NCBI RefSeq assembly: GCF_017592335.1 | Contig: NZ_JACNMP010000004.1 | Coordinates: 62,001 to 126,000, forward strand | Source of the DNA: Pseudaestuariivita rosea | Lineage (GTDB): Bacteria > Pseudomonadota > Alphaproteobacteria > Rhodobacterales > Rhodobacteraceae | Reading direction: 5' to 3' | Length of the DNA: 64,000 nucleotides | Part shown: positions 1-8,886 of the stretch, in pieces | How the letters are laid out: every line of letters begins with the position of its first letter | How positions within the stretch are numbered: position 1 is the first letter of the stretch | Program-made: the position numbers and the translations under genes | Notes under the pieces: model-generated | What the model was told of the DNA's origin: nothing | Database searches by the model: none | What the model saw: the letters and a program-made list of their open reading frames with translations, nothing else

Positions 1-1160
1 AAGGGATCACCTTCGACGATCCGAAACTGGCGGCGGATGACACGGTCAAGCGTCGTCGCGTTGCCCTCGATATCAATCCGTTCGACAAAGACACGGGGGC
101 CACGGATGATTTCAAAATCGATGTCCAGTGTCTGATTGCGGTCATTGCGCGTGACCCGCGGTTCGACGCGAACGAAATTGAGGCCCCGGTCGATGGCCAG
201 ACGCTCCATCCGGGCGATGACGGTTTCGACCAGCGTGGGGGAATAGACAACACCGGGCCGAATGTTGATAGCACGTTCGAAATCCTCGGCATCGACCTGA
301 TCAATCAGGCTGACGGCGCGCACCTGGCCAAAGCGGAACTGCTGCCCTTCGCGGATGTTGAAGGTGATCAGGAAAGCGTCGCGTTCGCGCGTCAGTTCCG
401 ATGACACACCAAGGATCTGAAAGTCGACATACCCGCGTGACAGATAGAAATCGCGCAGAACCTGACGGTCGAATTCTATCCGATCTTCGACAAAGGTATC
501 CCGACCGATCAGCTGACGGAACAGACCTGCCTGTTTGGTGCCAAGAATCCGACGCAGGCGCCGGTCGGAATAGGCACGGTTGCCGGTGAAGCTGATGCGT
601 TCAATCTCAATCACGCTGGATTCGGTCACGTCAAAGACAAGATCGACACGGTTATCGGACCGACGGATAATCGATGGCGTCACAGTCGCCGCAAACCGGC
701 CTGCCTGCGCATAGGCATTGGTGATCAGTTCGGCGTCCTGTTCAGCCACGGTGGGGCTGTAGACGCGACGGGGTTGCGATTGCAAAAGGCCCAACAGATC
801 TTCGTCCCGGATGCGACGGTTGCCTTCGATACTGATGAGGTTGATTGTGGGAAATTCCTGCACACGAATGATCAGGGTCGAGCCGCGGGGGATGACCTCA
901 ACCTGTTCAAAAAGGCCCGAACGTTGCAGGTTTTGCACGGCGTCATTCAGCTGACCGGCTGTGACACGCTCGCCACGCGCGATGCCGGCAAAGGTCAGGA
1001 TGGTCGCAGGTTCAACACGCTGGTTGCCTTCAATCTGGACCGTGCTGAAAGTATAGGATTGGGCAAAAGCGGCGCCCGAAACGATCAACAATGTGGCAAA
1101 AACAGCCAGAACTACACGAAATTTTGTAAACAATGAATTACACCCTGAAAACGCGGCCAT
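1..1160 (-). CDS. bamA: Outer membrane assembly factor BamA (N-terminal part)
   Basis: This is the N-terminal 386 residues of BamA, the core of the machine that inserts beta-barrel proteins into the outer membrane. The ATG at 1160 follows an AAGGAAG ribosome site. Residues 1-33 form a signal peptide ending in AFA. Then come repeated POTRA-type units: the first begins QSYTFSTVQIEGNQRV, and later ones carry the motifs ISIEGNRRI, ISFTGNRAYS and IDIEGN. The C-terminal barrel lies beyond the window edge, so the gene is partial only because of the window. It is the last gene of the pyrH-frr-uppS-cdsA-dxr-rseP-bamA run, the usual order in Proteobacteria. Between it and rseP are about 130 bp, which may hold a separate promoter. 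Confidence 0.95.
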   Translation of the reverse strand, partial: MAAFSGCNSLFTKFRVVLAVFATLLIVSGAAFAQSYTFSTVQIEGNQRVEPATILTFAGIARGERVTAGQLNDAVQNLQRSGLFEQVEVIPRGSTLIIRVQEFPTINLISIEGNRRIRDEDLLGLLQSQPRRVYSPTVAEQDAELITNAYAQAGRFAATVTPSIIRRSDNRVDLVFDVTESSVIEIERISFTGNRAYSDRRLRRILGTKQAGLFRQLIGRDTFVEDRIEFDRQVLRDFYLSRGYVDFQILGVSSELTRERDAFLITFNIREGQQFRFGQVRAVSLIDQVDAEDFERAINIRPGVVYSPTLVETVIARMERLAIDRGLNFVRVEPRVTRNDRNQTLDIDFEIIRGPRVFVERIDIEGNATTLDRVIRRQFRIVEGDP

Positions 1161-1288
1161 GATTCTTCCTTGCCACTGCTGCCCCTGTTGCATTGCAGTT
1201 AACGATTTGGGCGGCCGATGTCAAAACCTAGAGTTATTTTATTGCCGAAACACTCTATGATGTGTCGGCGGTCAATGGTTTCGACCAA

Positions 1289-2623
1289 TCAAGGGCAGAA
1301 CAAATCATGGAATAGTGCAAAGAGCATGAACGACAACATGATCGTCAAGCCAGCCATCATCATGATATTCAAAACCTTGTCGTTCGGCGGCTTGCCACGC
1401 ACAGCCTCATAGGCGTGAAACAGCAGGTGACCGCCGTCCAGAACCGGTATCGGCAGCAGGTTCAAAAAGCCGATTGCAACCGAAAGAATACCGATAAAGC
1501 TGATAAAGGTGGTCGTGCCCTGGCTGGCCAGTTGCGACGATGCCTGGGCAATGCCGACCGGGCTGTTCAGATTGCATGTGCTGATCACGCCGGTCGCCAT
1601 GTTCCAAAGGCCGCGAACAGTGCCGACAATAATATCCCAAACGCGCTGCGTCCCGGTCGTCAAGGCGGTCCACGGACCAACTGCCTCGGTCTGGGGGGTG
1701 AAAAACAGGCTGGACTGGACACCAATAAGGTATTCTTGTCTGAATGTGCCGTCGGCCTGTTCACGATCTGTCGGCTGCGGGCGCAACGTAAATTTCAACA
1801 TCTGCCCTTCGCGCCAGACGTCCAACAACACAGGATTACCCTGTTCGGCGACGATCAATTCGCGCATCTGCATGAATGTAAAAACGTCTTCGCCGTTCAC
1901 AGCCATTATGACATCACCAACACGCATATCGATGTCAGCAGCCGGATGACGCGGGATCAGAAAGCCCACAACCGGAGGCACGGGATGCGGCCCGCGGACC
2001 GTCATCGGTTGACCGTCACGCAGGATGTCGTATTCAATCACACGCTGTTCGGGCACCAGATCAATAACGGCACTGCTGTCGTCTTCAAAAGTGTTCCCGT
2101 CAATCGCAACGATCTGATCGCCAGGCTGCAGTTCGTTCACAAAAACATCCGGTAGCGAAAGCAATTCGTCGATCACCAGATCATCGGTTGCACGACCGTT
2201 ATACAAAACAAGCCCCGCAAAGATCAGAATGGCCGAGATAAAGTTAAACATCGGCCCTGCAACCACAGTCGCGGCGCGCGCCCATAGCGGTGCGCCGTGC
2301 ATCGTGCGGCGGCGTTCTTCGGCGGTCATTGTGCGGACGGCCGCGCCGTCTTTGCCGCTGGCGGCATCGGCATCGCCCAGAAATTTGACATATCCACCCA
2401 GGGGCAGCGCTGCGACCTGCCATTTTGTGCCGCGTTTGTCGTGGCGGGAAAACAGAACCGGGCCAAACCCGATCGAGAAGACCTCGGCATGGATACCGCA
2501 CCAGCGCCCCACGATATAGTGGCCGTATTCGTGGATCGCGACGATGATGGACAGTGCAATCACAAAGAAGACGATCACATGCGTCAAACTGCCGAAGCTT
2601 GCGATCAAACTGGTTAAATCCAT
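1289..2623 (-). CDS. rseP: RIP metalloprotease RseP (site-2 protease)
   Basis: Membrane-embedded zinc protease of the M50 (S2P) family, which in other Proteobacteria cuts the anti-sigma factor RseA and remnant signal peptides inside the inner membrane. The zinc motif HEYGH is at residues 31-35 in the first membrane segment. A central periplasmic part contains PDZ-like sequence (GDVIMAVNGEDV, about residues 235-250). The second conserved element, NLLPIPVLDGGH at about 388-399, supplies the third zinc ligand. The length of 444 residues is normal. The gene starts 12 bp after the dxr stop, so the two are probably co-transcribed. No RseA homologue is visible here, so the substrate is unknown. Confidence 0.95.
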   Translation of the reverse strand: MDLTSLIASFGSLTHVIVFFVIALSIIVAIHEYGHYIVGRWCGIHAEVFSIGFGPVLFSRHDKRGTKWQVAALPLGGYVKFLGDADAASGKDGAAVRTMTAEERRRTMHGAPLWARAATVVAGPMFNFISAILIFAGLVLYNGRATDDLVIDELLSLPDVFVNELQPGDQIVAIDGNTFEDDSSAVIDLVPEQRVIEYDILRDGQPMTVRGPHPVPPVVGFLIPRHPAADIDMRVGDVIMAVNGEDVFTFMQMRELIVAEQGNPVLLDVWREGQMLKFTLRPQPTDREQADGTFRQEYLIGVQSSLFFTPQTEAVGPWTALTTGTQRVWDIIVGTVRGLWNMATGVISTCNLNSPVGIAQASSQLASQGTTTFISFIGILSVAIGFLNLLPIPVLDGGHLLFHAYEAVRGKPPNDKVLNIMMMAGLTIMLSFMLFALFHDLFCP

Positions 2624-2635
2624 CTAAACTGCTCC

Positions 2636-3805
2636 TTATCGCGCACGGATGATCTCATCTGCCCGCACCCGAGCCAAATGGTCCGTTTGCAGCACATTAT
2701 CAAGGCTTATTTCGTTATTTATAAGGCTCTGCTCGGCAAACAATTTGTCCAACGTGGCGTCAACGACCTGAGCCATCTGCAGAAATCCGATTTCGCCTGC
2801 GATGAACCCGTCAAGCGCGCGTTCCTTGGCCGCGTTGAAGGCCGCGCCTGACAGACCGCCGGTTTCCATCACATTGCGCGCCAGACGCAGGGCGGGATAC
2901 CGCGCATCTTCGGGCGCGCGGAAGGTCAGTGCGCCGATCCGGGCCAGATCAAGCCGTTCGACAGGCAGGTGCTTGCGATCCGGCCAGTGCAGGGCAAAAC
3001 CGATGGCGTGGCGCATATCGGGCGGGCCGATATGGGCCATCAGGGCGCCATCGCGGAACCCAACCAGCGCGTGGATCAGGCTTTCGGGGTGGATAACCGT
3101 TTCGATCTGATCGGGCGTGACGCCGAAAAATTCTTTGGTCTCAATCAGTTCAAGCGACTTGTTGAACATGGACGCACTGTCGATCGTGATGCGCTGCCCC
3201 ATGTCCCAATTCGGATGGTTAGACGCCTGCGCCAAGGTCGCCTTTGACAGCTTTTCCAGCGGCCAGTCGCGGAAGGCCCCGCCCGAAGCTGTGATGATGA
3301 TGCGTTCGACGGCGGCAATGTCTTCGCCGACAAGGGCCTGAAAAACCGCCGAATGTTCGCTGTCGACCGGTAAGACTGTGGCGCTGTTCCGACGTGCGGT
3401 TTCCATCAGCAGCGGTCCGGCTGTCACCAGCGATTCCTTGTTGGCCAGCGCAAGCGTACTACCCTGTTCCAATGCGCACAGCCCGGGTTTCAGACCCGCT
3501 GCCCCAACGATGGCAGACATGATCCAATCGGCGGGCCGCGTGGCTGCGTCCTCTAACGCCTGTTCACCACTGGCCGCTTCGATCCCGGTGCCCGCAAGGG
3601 CCTGTTTCAGATCGGCCAGGCAATCATCGTAAGCGGTGACTGCGATTTCGGCGCGTAAGGCTTTGGCATCGCTGGCCAATTGCGCAATGTTGCGTCCGCC
3701 CGTCAGAGCTACGACATCATAGTCATCCGGCGCGCGGCGGATCAGATCAATGGTATTTTGCCCGATTGATCCCGTGGCCCCGAATATGGTGATCTTGCGC
3801 TTCAG
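2636..3805 (-). CDS. dxr: 1-deoxy-D-xylulose 5-phosphate reductoisomerase
   Basis: Catalyses the first committed step of the MEP isoprenoid pathway, the NADPH-dependent conversion of DXP to MEP. The N-terminal NADPH-binding motif FGATGSIGQNT must belong to the protein, but no ATG, GTG or TTG lies upstream of it in frame after the preceding stop. The first plausible start is a CTG at 3805, giving LKRKITIFG. It is preceded by AGAGG at 7 bp spacing, and its last two bases are part of the cdsA stop (CTGA overlap). The resulting 389 residues fit the family. The metal and substrate region includes SGGAFRDW, ASNHPNWDMG and MFNKSLELIE. A TTG at 3679 would remove the cofactor site and is unlikely. The family call is firm; the CTG start is inferred. 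Confidence 0.93.
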   Translation of the reverse strand: MKRKITIFGATGSIGQNTIDLIRRAPDDYDVVALTGGRNIAQLASDAKALRAEIAVTAYDDCLADLKQALAGTGIEAASGEQALEDAATRPADWIMSAIVGAAGLKPGLCALEQGSTLALANKESLVTAGPLLMETARRNSATVLPVDSEHSAVFQALVGEDIAAVERIIITASGGAFRDWPLEKLSKATLAQASNHPNWDMGQRITIDSASMFNKSLELIETKEFFGVTPDQIETVIHPESLIHALVGFRDGALMAHIGPPDMRHAIGFALHWPDRKHLPVERLDLARIGALTFRAPEDARYPALRLARNVMETGGLSGAAFNAAKERALDGFIAGEIGFLQMAQVVDATLDKLFAEQSLINNEISLDNVLQTDHLARVRADEIIRAR

Positions 3806-4596
3806 AACCGCACCTCTGGAATATCGACGACCAGTGCCACGAGCAGCATGACCAACGACGCCCCCAAAAGCCCGTCAAATCGGTCAAACAATCCGCCGTG
3901 GCCGGGGATCAGGGTTGAGCTGTCTTTCACATTCATCCGCCGCTTTAGTGCGCTTTCGGCAATATCGCCCATTTGGCTGGCAAAGGACAGGGCCACCGAA
4001 ATCCACGGCAGGTCAGGCCCGGCATTGGTGAAACCCAGAAAGATGAACCCGATCGCGGCAGACGATACCCAGCCCGCAATGGTGCCCGACCAGGTTTTCT
4101 TGGGGCTGACTGCGGGCCAGAACTTTGGCCCCCCGATCAGACGCCCCGCGAAATACCCGAAGACATCTGTGGCAATCACGACCAACACCAGCCAGAACAG
4201 CCACAAAACGCCGTAGTTTTCGCGGAAGGTCACCAGTCCCCAGCCTGCGATTACAATGGCCAGAGCAAAGCAGAAATACGTCAGGCGTTCACGCGGCATG
4301 ATGGCCGCGCCGATCAGGGCAGGCACAAACAAAAGTGACAGGATCAGACCGGTCTGTTCGGTCGCCAGAAGGCCCGACAGCACACTTGCGGTCAGCGCGG
4401 CCAGAAGCATACCGTGGGTCGGTGCATCCAGCCGGATCATCAGCGTCAGTTCCCAAATCATGACGGCCGTGACGAAAACCGCCAGCATCTGAAACCAGAT
4501 ACCCCCAAACCAGATGCCAGCCACACCAATCAGCGCCATGACTGCGCCATAGACCATCCGGTCTTTCAGATCGCCCCACTTGGGATTATTGGTCAT
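3802..4596 (-). CDS. cdsA: Phosphatidate cytidylyltransferase CdsA
   Basis: Integral membrane enzyme that makes CDP-diacylglycerol from phosphatidate and CTP, the branch point of phospholipid synthesis. The family signature runs over about residues 215-242 (SALKRRMNVKDSS...HGGLFDRFDG). Upstream is SPKKTWSGTIAGW, also typical. Several hydrophobic segments cover residues 15-200. The length of 264 residues is normal. The start overlaps the uppS stop by 4 bp and its own stop overlaps the dxr start, which indicates translational coupling through the whole block. Confidence 0.95.
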   Translation of the reverse strand: MTNNPKWGDLKDRMVYGAVMALIGVAGIWFGGIWFQMLAVFVTAVMIWELTLMIRLDAPTHGMLLAALTASVLSGLLATEQTGLILSLLFVPALIGAAIMPRERLTYFCFALAIVIAGWGLVTFRENYGVLWLFWLVLVVIATDVFGYFAGRLIGGPKFWPAVSPKKTWSGTIAGWVSSAAIGFIFLGFTNAGPDLPWISVALSFASQMGDIAESALKRRMNVKDSSTLIPGHGGLFDRFDGLLGASLVMLLVALVVDIPEVRF

Positions 4597-5315
4597 GTGT
4601 TAACTGCGCCAAACCTACGGTCGCGTTGAGAATAGTTGTCAATCAGGCCGGCAAATTCATGAGCACTGAAATCGGGCCAGAGTGTATCGATAAATTCATA
4701 TTCCGCATAGGCCGACTGCCACAGCAGAAAGTTTGATATCCGTGCCTCGCCACTGGTGCGGATGACCAGATCGGGATCGGGCAGAACATAGGTGTCCAGA
4801 AAGCGCGCCAGCGTTTCATCATTGACATCTTTGGGGTCAAGCCGACCTGCCGCCACTTCGTAAGCCAGGCGTTTGGTTGCGCGCGCGACCTCATCCCGGC
4901 CGCCGTAATTCAGCGCGATGGTCAGGTGAACCTTGTCGTTGTCAGCGGTCAGCAGTTCAAGTTCATCCATCAGCGTGACAAGTTTATCATCCAGTTTGAT
5001 CCGGTCGCCTATGAACCGGACCCGCACGCCCTCTTCAAACAGGGCGTGGGCCTCACGCTGGATATAACGGCGGAAAAGGCTCATCAGGCCCGCGACTTCG
5101 GTCTGGGTTCGTTTCCAGTTTTCGGTCGAGAAGGCAAAGATCGTCAGGTACTTCACACCCAGATCGGGACAGGCTTCGACAATTTCACGCACGCGTTTCG
5201 CCCCGGCGTGGTGCCCGAACAGCCGCGGGCGACCCCGTTGCGTGGCCCAACGGCCGTTGCCATCCATGATGATGGCCACATGATGCGGACCCGTCTGCGA
5301 AAGATCTTTGGCCAT
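4593..5315 (-). CDS. uppS: Undecaprenyl diphosphate synthase (isoprenyl transferase)
   Basis: Cis-prenyltransferase that builds the C55 lipid carrier for peptidoglycan and O-antigen from isopentenyl diphosphate. The N-terminal HVAIIMDGNGRWATQRG contains the catalytic Asp18. FSTENWKR and the C-terminal LVIRTSGEARISNFLLWQ region bind the diphosphates. The length of 240 residues is typical. It sits between frr and cdsA, and its product demand links it functionally to dxr in the same operon. Confidence 0.96.
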   Translation of the reverse strand: MAKDLSQTGPHHVAIIMDGNGRWATQRGRPRLFGHHAGAKRVREIVEACPDLGVKYLTIFAFSTENWKRTQTEVAGLMSLFRRYIQREAHALFEEGVRVRFIGDRIKLDDKLVTLMDELELLTADNDKVHLTIALNYGGRDEVARATKRLAYEVAAGRLDPKDVNDETLARFLDTYVLPDPDLVIRTSGEARISNFLLWQSAYAEYEFIDTLWPDFSAHEFAGLIDNYSQRDRRFGAVNT

Positions 5316-5341
5316 ACCAGGGCCCTTTCCGGCAAAAACGC

Positions 5342-5905
5342 CTATACTTGCATGATTTCGGACTGTTTGGTTTCAAGGGCCTGATCGACGGCTGCAATCA
5401 TCTTGTCGGTCAGATCCTGCACTTCACCTTCCCAAAGCTTCTGGTCATCTTCCGATAATCCATCGGCCTTGGCTTTCTTGATCTGATCCATACCATCACG
5501 GCGCACGTTGCGAATGGCCACGCGGGCGCTTTCAGCATATTGCGCGGCGACCTTGGTCAGTTCGCGGCGGCGTTCTTCGTTCAACTCGGGGATCGGCAAC
5601 ATTATGATTGTACCGTTCAGCTGCGGGTTGATGCCAAGGCCACTTTCGCGGATTGCCTTTTCAACCTTGCCGACCAGACCCTTGTCCCACACATTCACGG
5701 TCACCATCCGGGGTTCAGGGACGTTTACAGTGCCCACCTGATTGATCGGCGTCGGGCTGCCATAGGCATCGACCATCACGGGTTCCAGCATACTGGCCGA
5801 CGCACGCCCCGTCCGAAGCGAGGCAAATTCCGTCCGCAGGGCGGCCATTGCCCCATCCATCCGACGCTGAAGGTCATCTGTATCCAGTTCAAAATCGTCC
5901 GACAT
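5342..5905 (-). CDS. frr: Ribosome recycling factor
   Basis: Cytosolic factor that, with EF-G, splits the post-termination ribosome. The 187-residue length and the motifs [21 protein letters not shown] and [14 protein letters not shown] are diagnostic of RRF. It lies between pyrH (48 bp upstream) and uppS (26 bp downstream), the standard arrangement. Nothing is unusual in the sequence. Confidence 0.97.
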   Translation of the reverse strand: MSDDFELDTDDLQRRMDGAMAALRTEFASLRTGRASASMLEPVMVDAYGSPTPINQVGTVNVPEPRMVTVNVWDKGLVGKVEKAIRESGLGINPQLNGTIIMLPIPELNEERRRELTKVAAQYAESARVAIRNVRRDGMDQIKKAKADGLSEDDQKLWEGEVQDLTDKMIAAVDQALETKQSEIMQV

Positions 5906-5953
5906 CGCGCACCTCTTTTTCTTGTCTTACTTTGGGTTTTGCTTCCTATAGCG

Positions 5954-6688
5954 TCAGCCATGGACCCTTGTATAGGTGCCTTCGCCAGCCAGAATGCCCC
6001 GGAAACCGCCGGGTTCATGCAGTGAAAATACAATTATAGGAATATGGTTGTCGCGCGCCAAAGCAATGGCCGAGGCATCCATGACGCCCAGATGTTGCTG
6101 AAGCACCTCATCATAGGTGATCGCCTCATACCGTTTTGCGTCGTCGTGTTTCTTGGGGTCTTTGTCATAAACGCCATCGACCTGCTTGCCCATAAAGATC
6201 GCCTCGCAACTCATCTCGGTCGCGCGCAGGGTGGCGGCGGTGTCAGTGGTGAAATAGGGGTTGCCGGTGCCGGCGGCAAAGATGCAGACGCGTTTCTTTT
6301 CCAGGTGACGAACGGCGCGGCGTCGGATGTAGGGTTCGCAGACCTGATCCATCGGGATCGCGCTGATGACACGGGTGTGGATGCCCAACCCTTCGAGTGA
6401 ACTTTGCATGGCAAGGGCATTCATCACCGTGGCCAGCATGCCCATGTAATCCGCTGTCGTGCGCTCCATCCCCTGCGCGCTCCCCTGAAGGCCGCGGAAG
6501 ATATTGCCGCCGCCGATGACCATACAGATTTCAACGCCCAGATCGTGAACCGATTTGACCTCTTCCGCGATCCGCAGGACGGTTGGGGGATGCAGGCCAA
6601 AGCCCTGATCCCCCATCAAGGCCTCGCCCGATATTTTCAGAAGAACGCGATTGAATTTCGTTGCCGTCTGTCCATCTGATGCGTCCAT
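5954..6688 (-). CDS. pyrH: Uridylate kinase (UMP kinase)
   Basis: Phosphorylates UMP to UDP in pyrimidine biosynthesis. It belongs to the amino-acid kinase fold family: [16 protein letters not shown] near the N-terminus, [10 protein letters not shown] for phosphate binding, and [16 protein letters not shown] for nucleotide binding. I chose the ATG at 6688 ([15 protein letters not shown], 244 residues) because it gives the usual family length. An in-frame ATG at 6754 would add 22 residues without family support. It is the first gene of the run that ends with bamA, and miaA is divergent, so the gap 6689-6838 should contain promoters for both. Confidence 0.95.
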   Translation of the reverse strand: MDASDGQTATKFNRVLLKISGEALMGDQGFGLHPPTVLRIAEEVKSVHDLGVEICMVIGGGNIFRGLQGSAQGMERTTADYMGMLATVMNALAMQSSLEGLGIHTRVISAIPMDQVCEPYIRRRAVRHLEKKRVCIFAAGTGNPYFTTDTAATLRATEMSCEAIFMGKQVDGVYDKDPKKHDDAKRYEAITYDEVLQQHLGVMDASAIALARDNHIPIIVFSLHEPGGFRGILAGEGTYTRVHG

Positions 6689-6838
6689 GCCTGCTGCCCC
6701 CGAAGCCACCTTTGCGTTGCGCTGCAAAATGTCGTAAATGCGCCCAAGGTTCAATGATCAAAGACGTGGTGCGCAAAAAGATGTTTATGGCTGCACAAAA
6801 ACTGCACGCATGCCGCGTCCGGGCATTCATATAAGCTG

Positions 6839-7726
6839 TTGTCGATTATCGATAAAATCTCGCCCGAGTTGCCTGTTCTGATTGCAGGGCCAACGGCTGC
6901 TGGAAAATCGGCCCTGGCGCTTGAGATCGCTGCCCGCCAAGGCGGGCGGATCATCAATGCCGACGCCTTGCAGGTCTTTTCGAATTGGCACATTCTGACA
7001 GCCCGCCCCACGTCTGATGACATGGCCCAGGCTGATCATGCGCTTTACGGCCATATCGACCCTGGCGCGGACTATTCCGTGGGGCATTGGTTGCGTCAGG
7101 TACAGCCCCTTTTGAGCAGTGACCAACGGCCGATCATTGTGGGGGGGACGGGACTTTATTTCAAAGCCCTGACCGAAGGGCTGGTTGATATTCCCGCCAC
7201 ACCGGCCAAGATCCGGGCGCAGGCCGACCGCAAGATGGCCACCGAAGGACGCGAGGCCATGCTGGCCGAACTTGATACTGAGTCGGCAAAACGCATCGAT
7301 AAGCTAAATCCAATGCGCGTCCAGCGTGCGTGGGAAGTTTTCAAAACAACAGGAAGGGGAATTGTCACATGGCAAGACATAACACCTGCGCCATTTTTAC
7401 CACTATCACAAACGCAACCTATCGTCACAAACGCGAACAAAGACTGGCTGAACCAGAGAATTGTTCACCGATTTGACCATATGTTGCAAAATGGTGCCAT
7501 CGAGGAAGCGCGGCAAAACATGCCCCACTGGGACCCCTCAGCGCTTTGGGCACGGGCCATCGGCGCACCCGAACTGATTGCTTATTTACAAGGAAAAATG
7601 TCACTGGATCAGGCCCGTGAAGCGGCCATAATTTCGTCCCGACAGTATGCGAAAAGACAGCGAACCTGGTTCCGCGCACGGATGCAGAAATGGCAATCTT
7701 ACGCTTGCCCGCTTTCCCCACCGTAA
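6839..7726 (+). CDS. miaA: tRNA dimethylallyltransferase MiaA
   Basis: Transfers a dimethylallyl group to A37 of tRNAs reading UNN codons. The P-loop GPTAAGKS is at residues 17-24, followed by IINADALQVF (substrate and tRNA contact) and VGGTGLYFKAL. The protein has 295 residues and starts at TTG 6839; no ATG lies upstream in frame close enough to include the P-loop. C-terminal ISSRQYAKRQRTWFR is the normal tRNA-binding tail. The gene is divergent from pyrH and followed by a probable terminator hairpin at 7728-7756. Confidence 0.93.
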   Translation: MSIIDKISPELPVLIAGPTAAGKSALALEIAARQGGRIINADALQVFSNWHILTARPTSDDMAQADHALYGHIDPGADYSVGHWLRQVQPLLSSDQRPIIVGGTGLYFKALTEGLVDIPATPAKIRAQADRKMATEGREAMLAELDTESAKRIDKLNPMRVQRAWEVFKTTGRGIVTWQDITPAPFLPLSQTQPIVTNANKDWLNQRIVHRFDHMLQNGAIEEARQNMPHWDPSALWARAIGAPELIAYLQGKMSLDQAREAAIISSRQYAKRQRTWFRARMQKWQSYACPLSPP

Positions 7727-7727
7727 T

Positions 7728-7756
7728 GCGGACTTGAAATGCGTCCGCCGTCTTTT
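7728..7756 (+). terminator. Probable terminator after miaA
   Basis: GCGGAC (7728-7733) can pair with GTCCGC (7743-7748) over a 9-nt loop, followed by CGTCTTTT. It lies directly after the miaA stop and before the AraC-type gene. The stem is short, so the call is moderate. Confidence 0.45.
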
Positions 7757-7794
7757 CAAAAAGATGGGGTGCGAGCGAGAGTTGGGATAAACCT

Positions 7795-8595
7795 GTGGTT
7801 TCAAACGAGACACTAGATCAGATCCAGATCATTCCCTTGGCCAATATAGCCAAGCGCGAGGCATGGCGTACGGCCTTGCCCCATAGTGAAAAGCAGCATG
7901 TGCTGGTTTGGACAACGCGCGGTCAGGGACGGATCACGCTGGCCGGGCGGCGCAGCGGTTTTGGCGTGCACAACGCGATCTTTGTCCCCGCAGGCACCAT
8001 GTTCGCTTTAGAGCTGATGAACGGCACATTCGGTTCGGTCATCTTTTTACCTGCTGATGAACGGATGGGGCTGCCCGAAGCGCCGGTCCACTTGCGCATA
8101 CGAGATGTCGCCGCGCAGAAGCAATTTTCGACCCACCTGGAAAACCTGCAGCGCGAACTGGCTGACGAAGGTCCGGGGCGCAATCGTGCGGCGTTTGCCC
8201 ATGCCGCGCTGCTTGGCGTTTGGCTGGAACGTCAAAGCGGCGAAGAACCCGGCGCACAATACAACGACGCCGCCACGCGATTGGTCGCCCGCTATACCGA
8301 TCTGATCGAACATCTCTTTCCCACACATCACGGTGTGCGGCATTACGCGACAGCCCTTGGCGTGACAGCAACGCATCTGACACGGGTCTGCAATCAGGTC
8401 AGCGGCAAGCCCGCGTCCCAAGTGCTGAACGAACGGGTCATGTACGAAGCACGCCGCCTTTTGCGTGACACCAAAGAACCCGTTGGTCAGATTGCAAAAA
8501 ATCTTGGGTTTTCAACCCCTGCTTACTTTACACGGGCGTTTCAGAACCACTCTGATCTGACCCCATCGGCCTATCGCAGCGCAAAACACATCTGA
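7795..8595 (+). CDS. AraC-family transcriptional regulator
   Basis: DNA-binding regulator of 266 residues with a GTG start (MVSNETLDQIQ). Residues about 30-110 look like a cupin sensor (WTTRGQGRITLAGRRSGFG, VPAGTMFALE). The C-terminal 100 residues hold the double helix-turn-helix of the AraC/XylS family ([19 protein letters not shown] and VGQIAKNLGFSTPAYFTRAF). The binding-protein gene of a peptide-type ABC transporter starts about 290 bp downstream in the same orientation, so control of that transporter is a reasonable inference, not shown. The ligand cannot be told from sequence. Confidence 0.88.
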   Translation: MVSNETLDQIQIIPLANIAKREAWRTALPHSEKQHVLVWTTRGQGRITLAGRRSGFGVHNAIFVPAGTMFALELMNGTFGSVIFLPADERMGLPEAPVHLRIRDVAAQKQFSTHLENLQRELADEGPGRNRAAFAHAALLGVWLERQSGEEPGAQYNDAATRLVARYTDLIEHLFPTHHGVRHYATALGVTATHLTRVCNQVSGKPASQVLNERVMYEARRLLRDTKEPVGQIAKNLGFSTPAYFTRAFQNHSDLTPSAYRSAKHI

Positions 8596-8886
8596 TCCCT
8601 GACCGACTGACGGTCGGATCACGACATCCGAGGCCCGCAGGTTATCGGATTCATTCCTTTTTCCAAAGTGTTCAAATTTTGTTATTTCCGGTTGCGTTCG
8701 GCGTCGGTGTCGTTTTTGTTATAGGCAAATGCCGCTTTTAGACTTTGAAATGGCGAAAGCGGACATTGACGCAGCGGATAATCTGGTGCCGAATAACCGT
8801 CAACCGATGAAAGCGCCCCAAAATGATTGCGGTGACGTGATCGGACGACAAAAATGATAAGACACTCGTGTCACAGGGAGAATACG

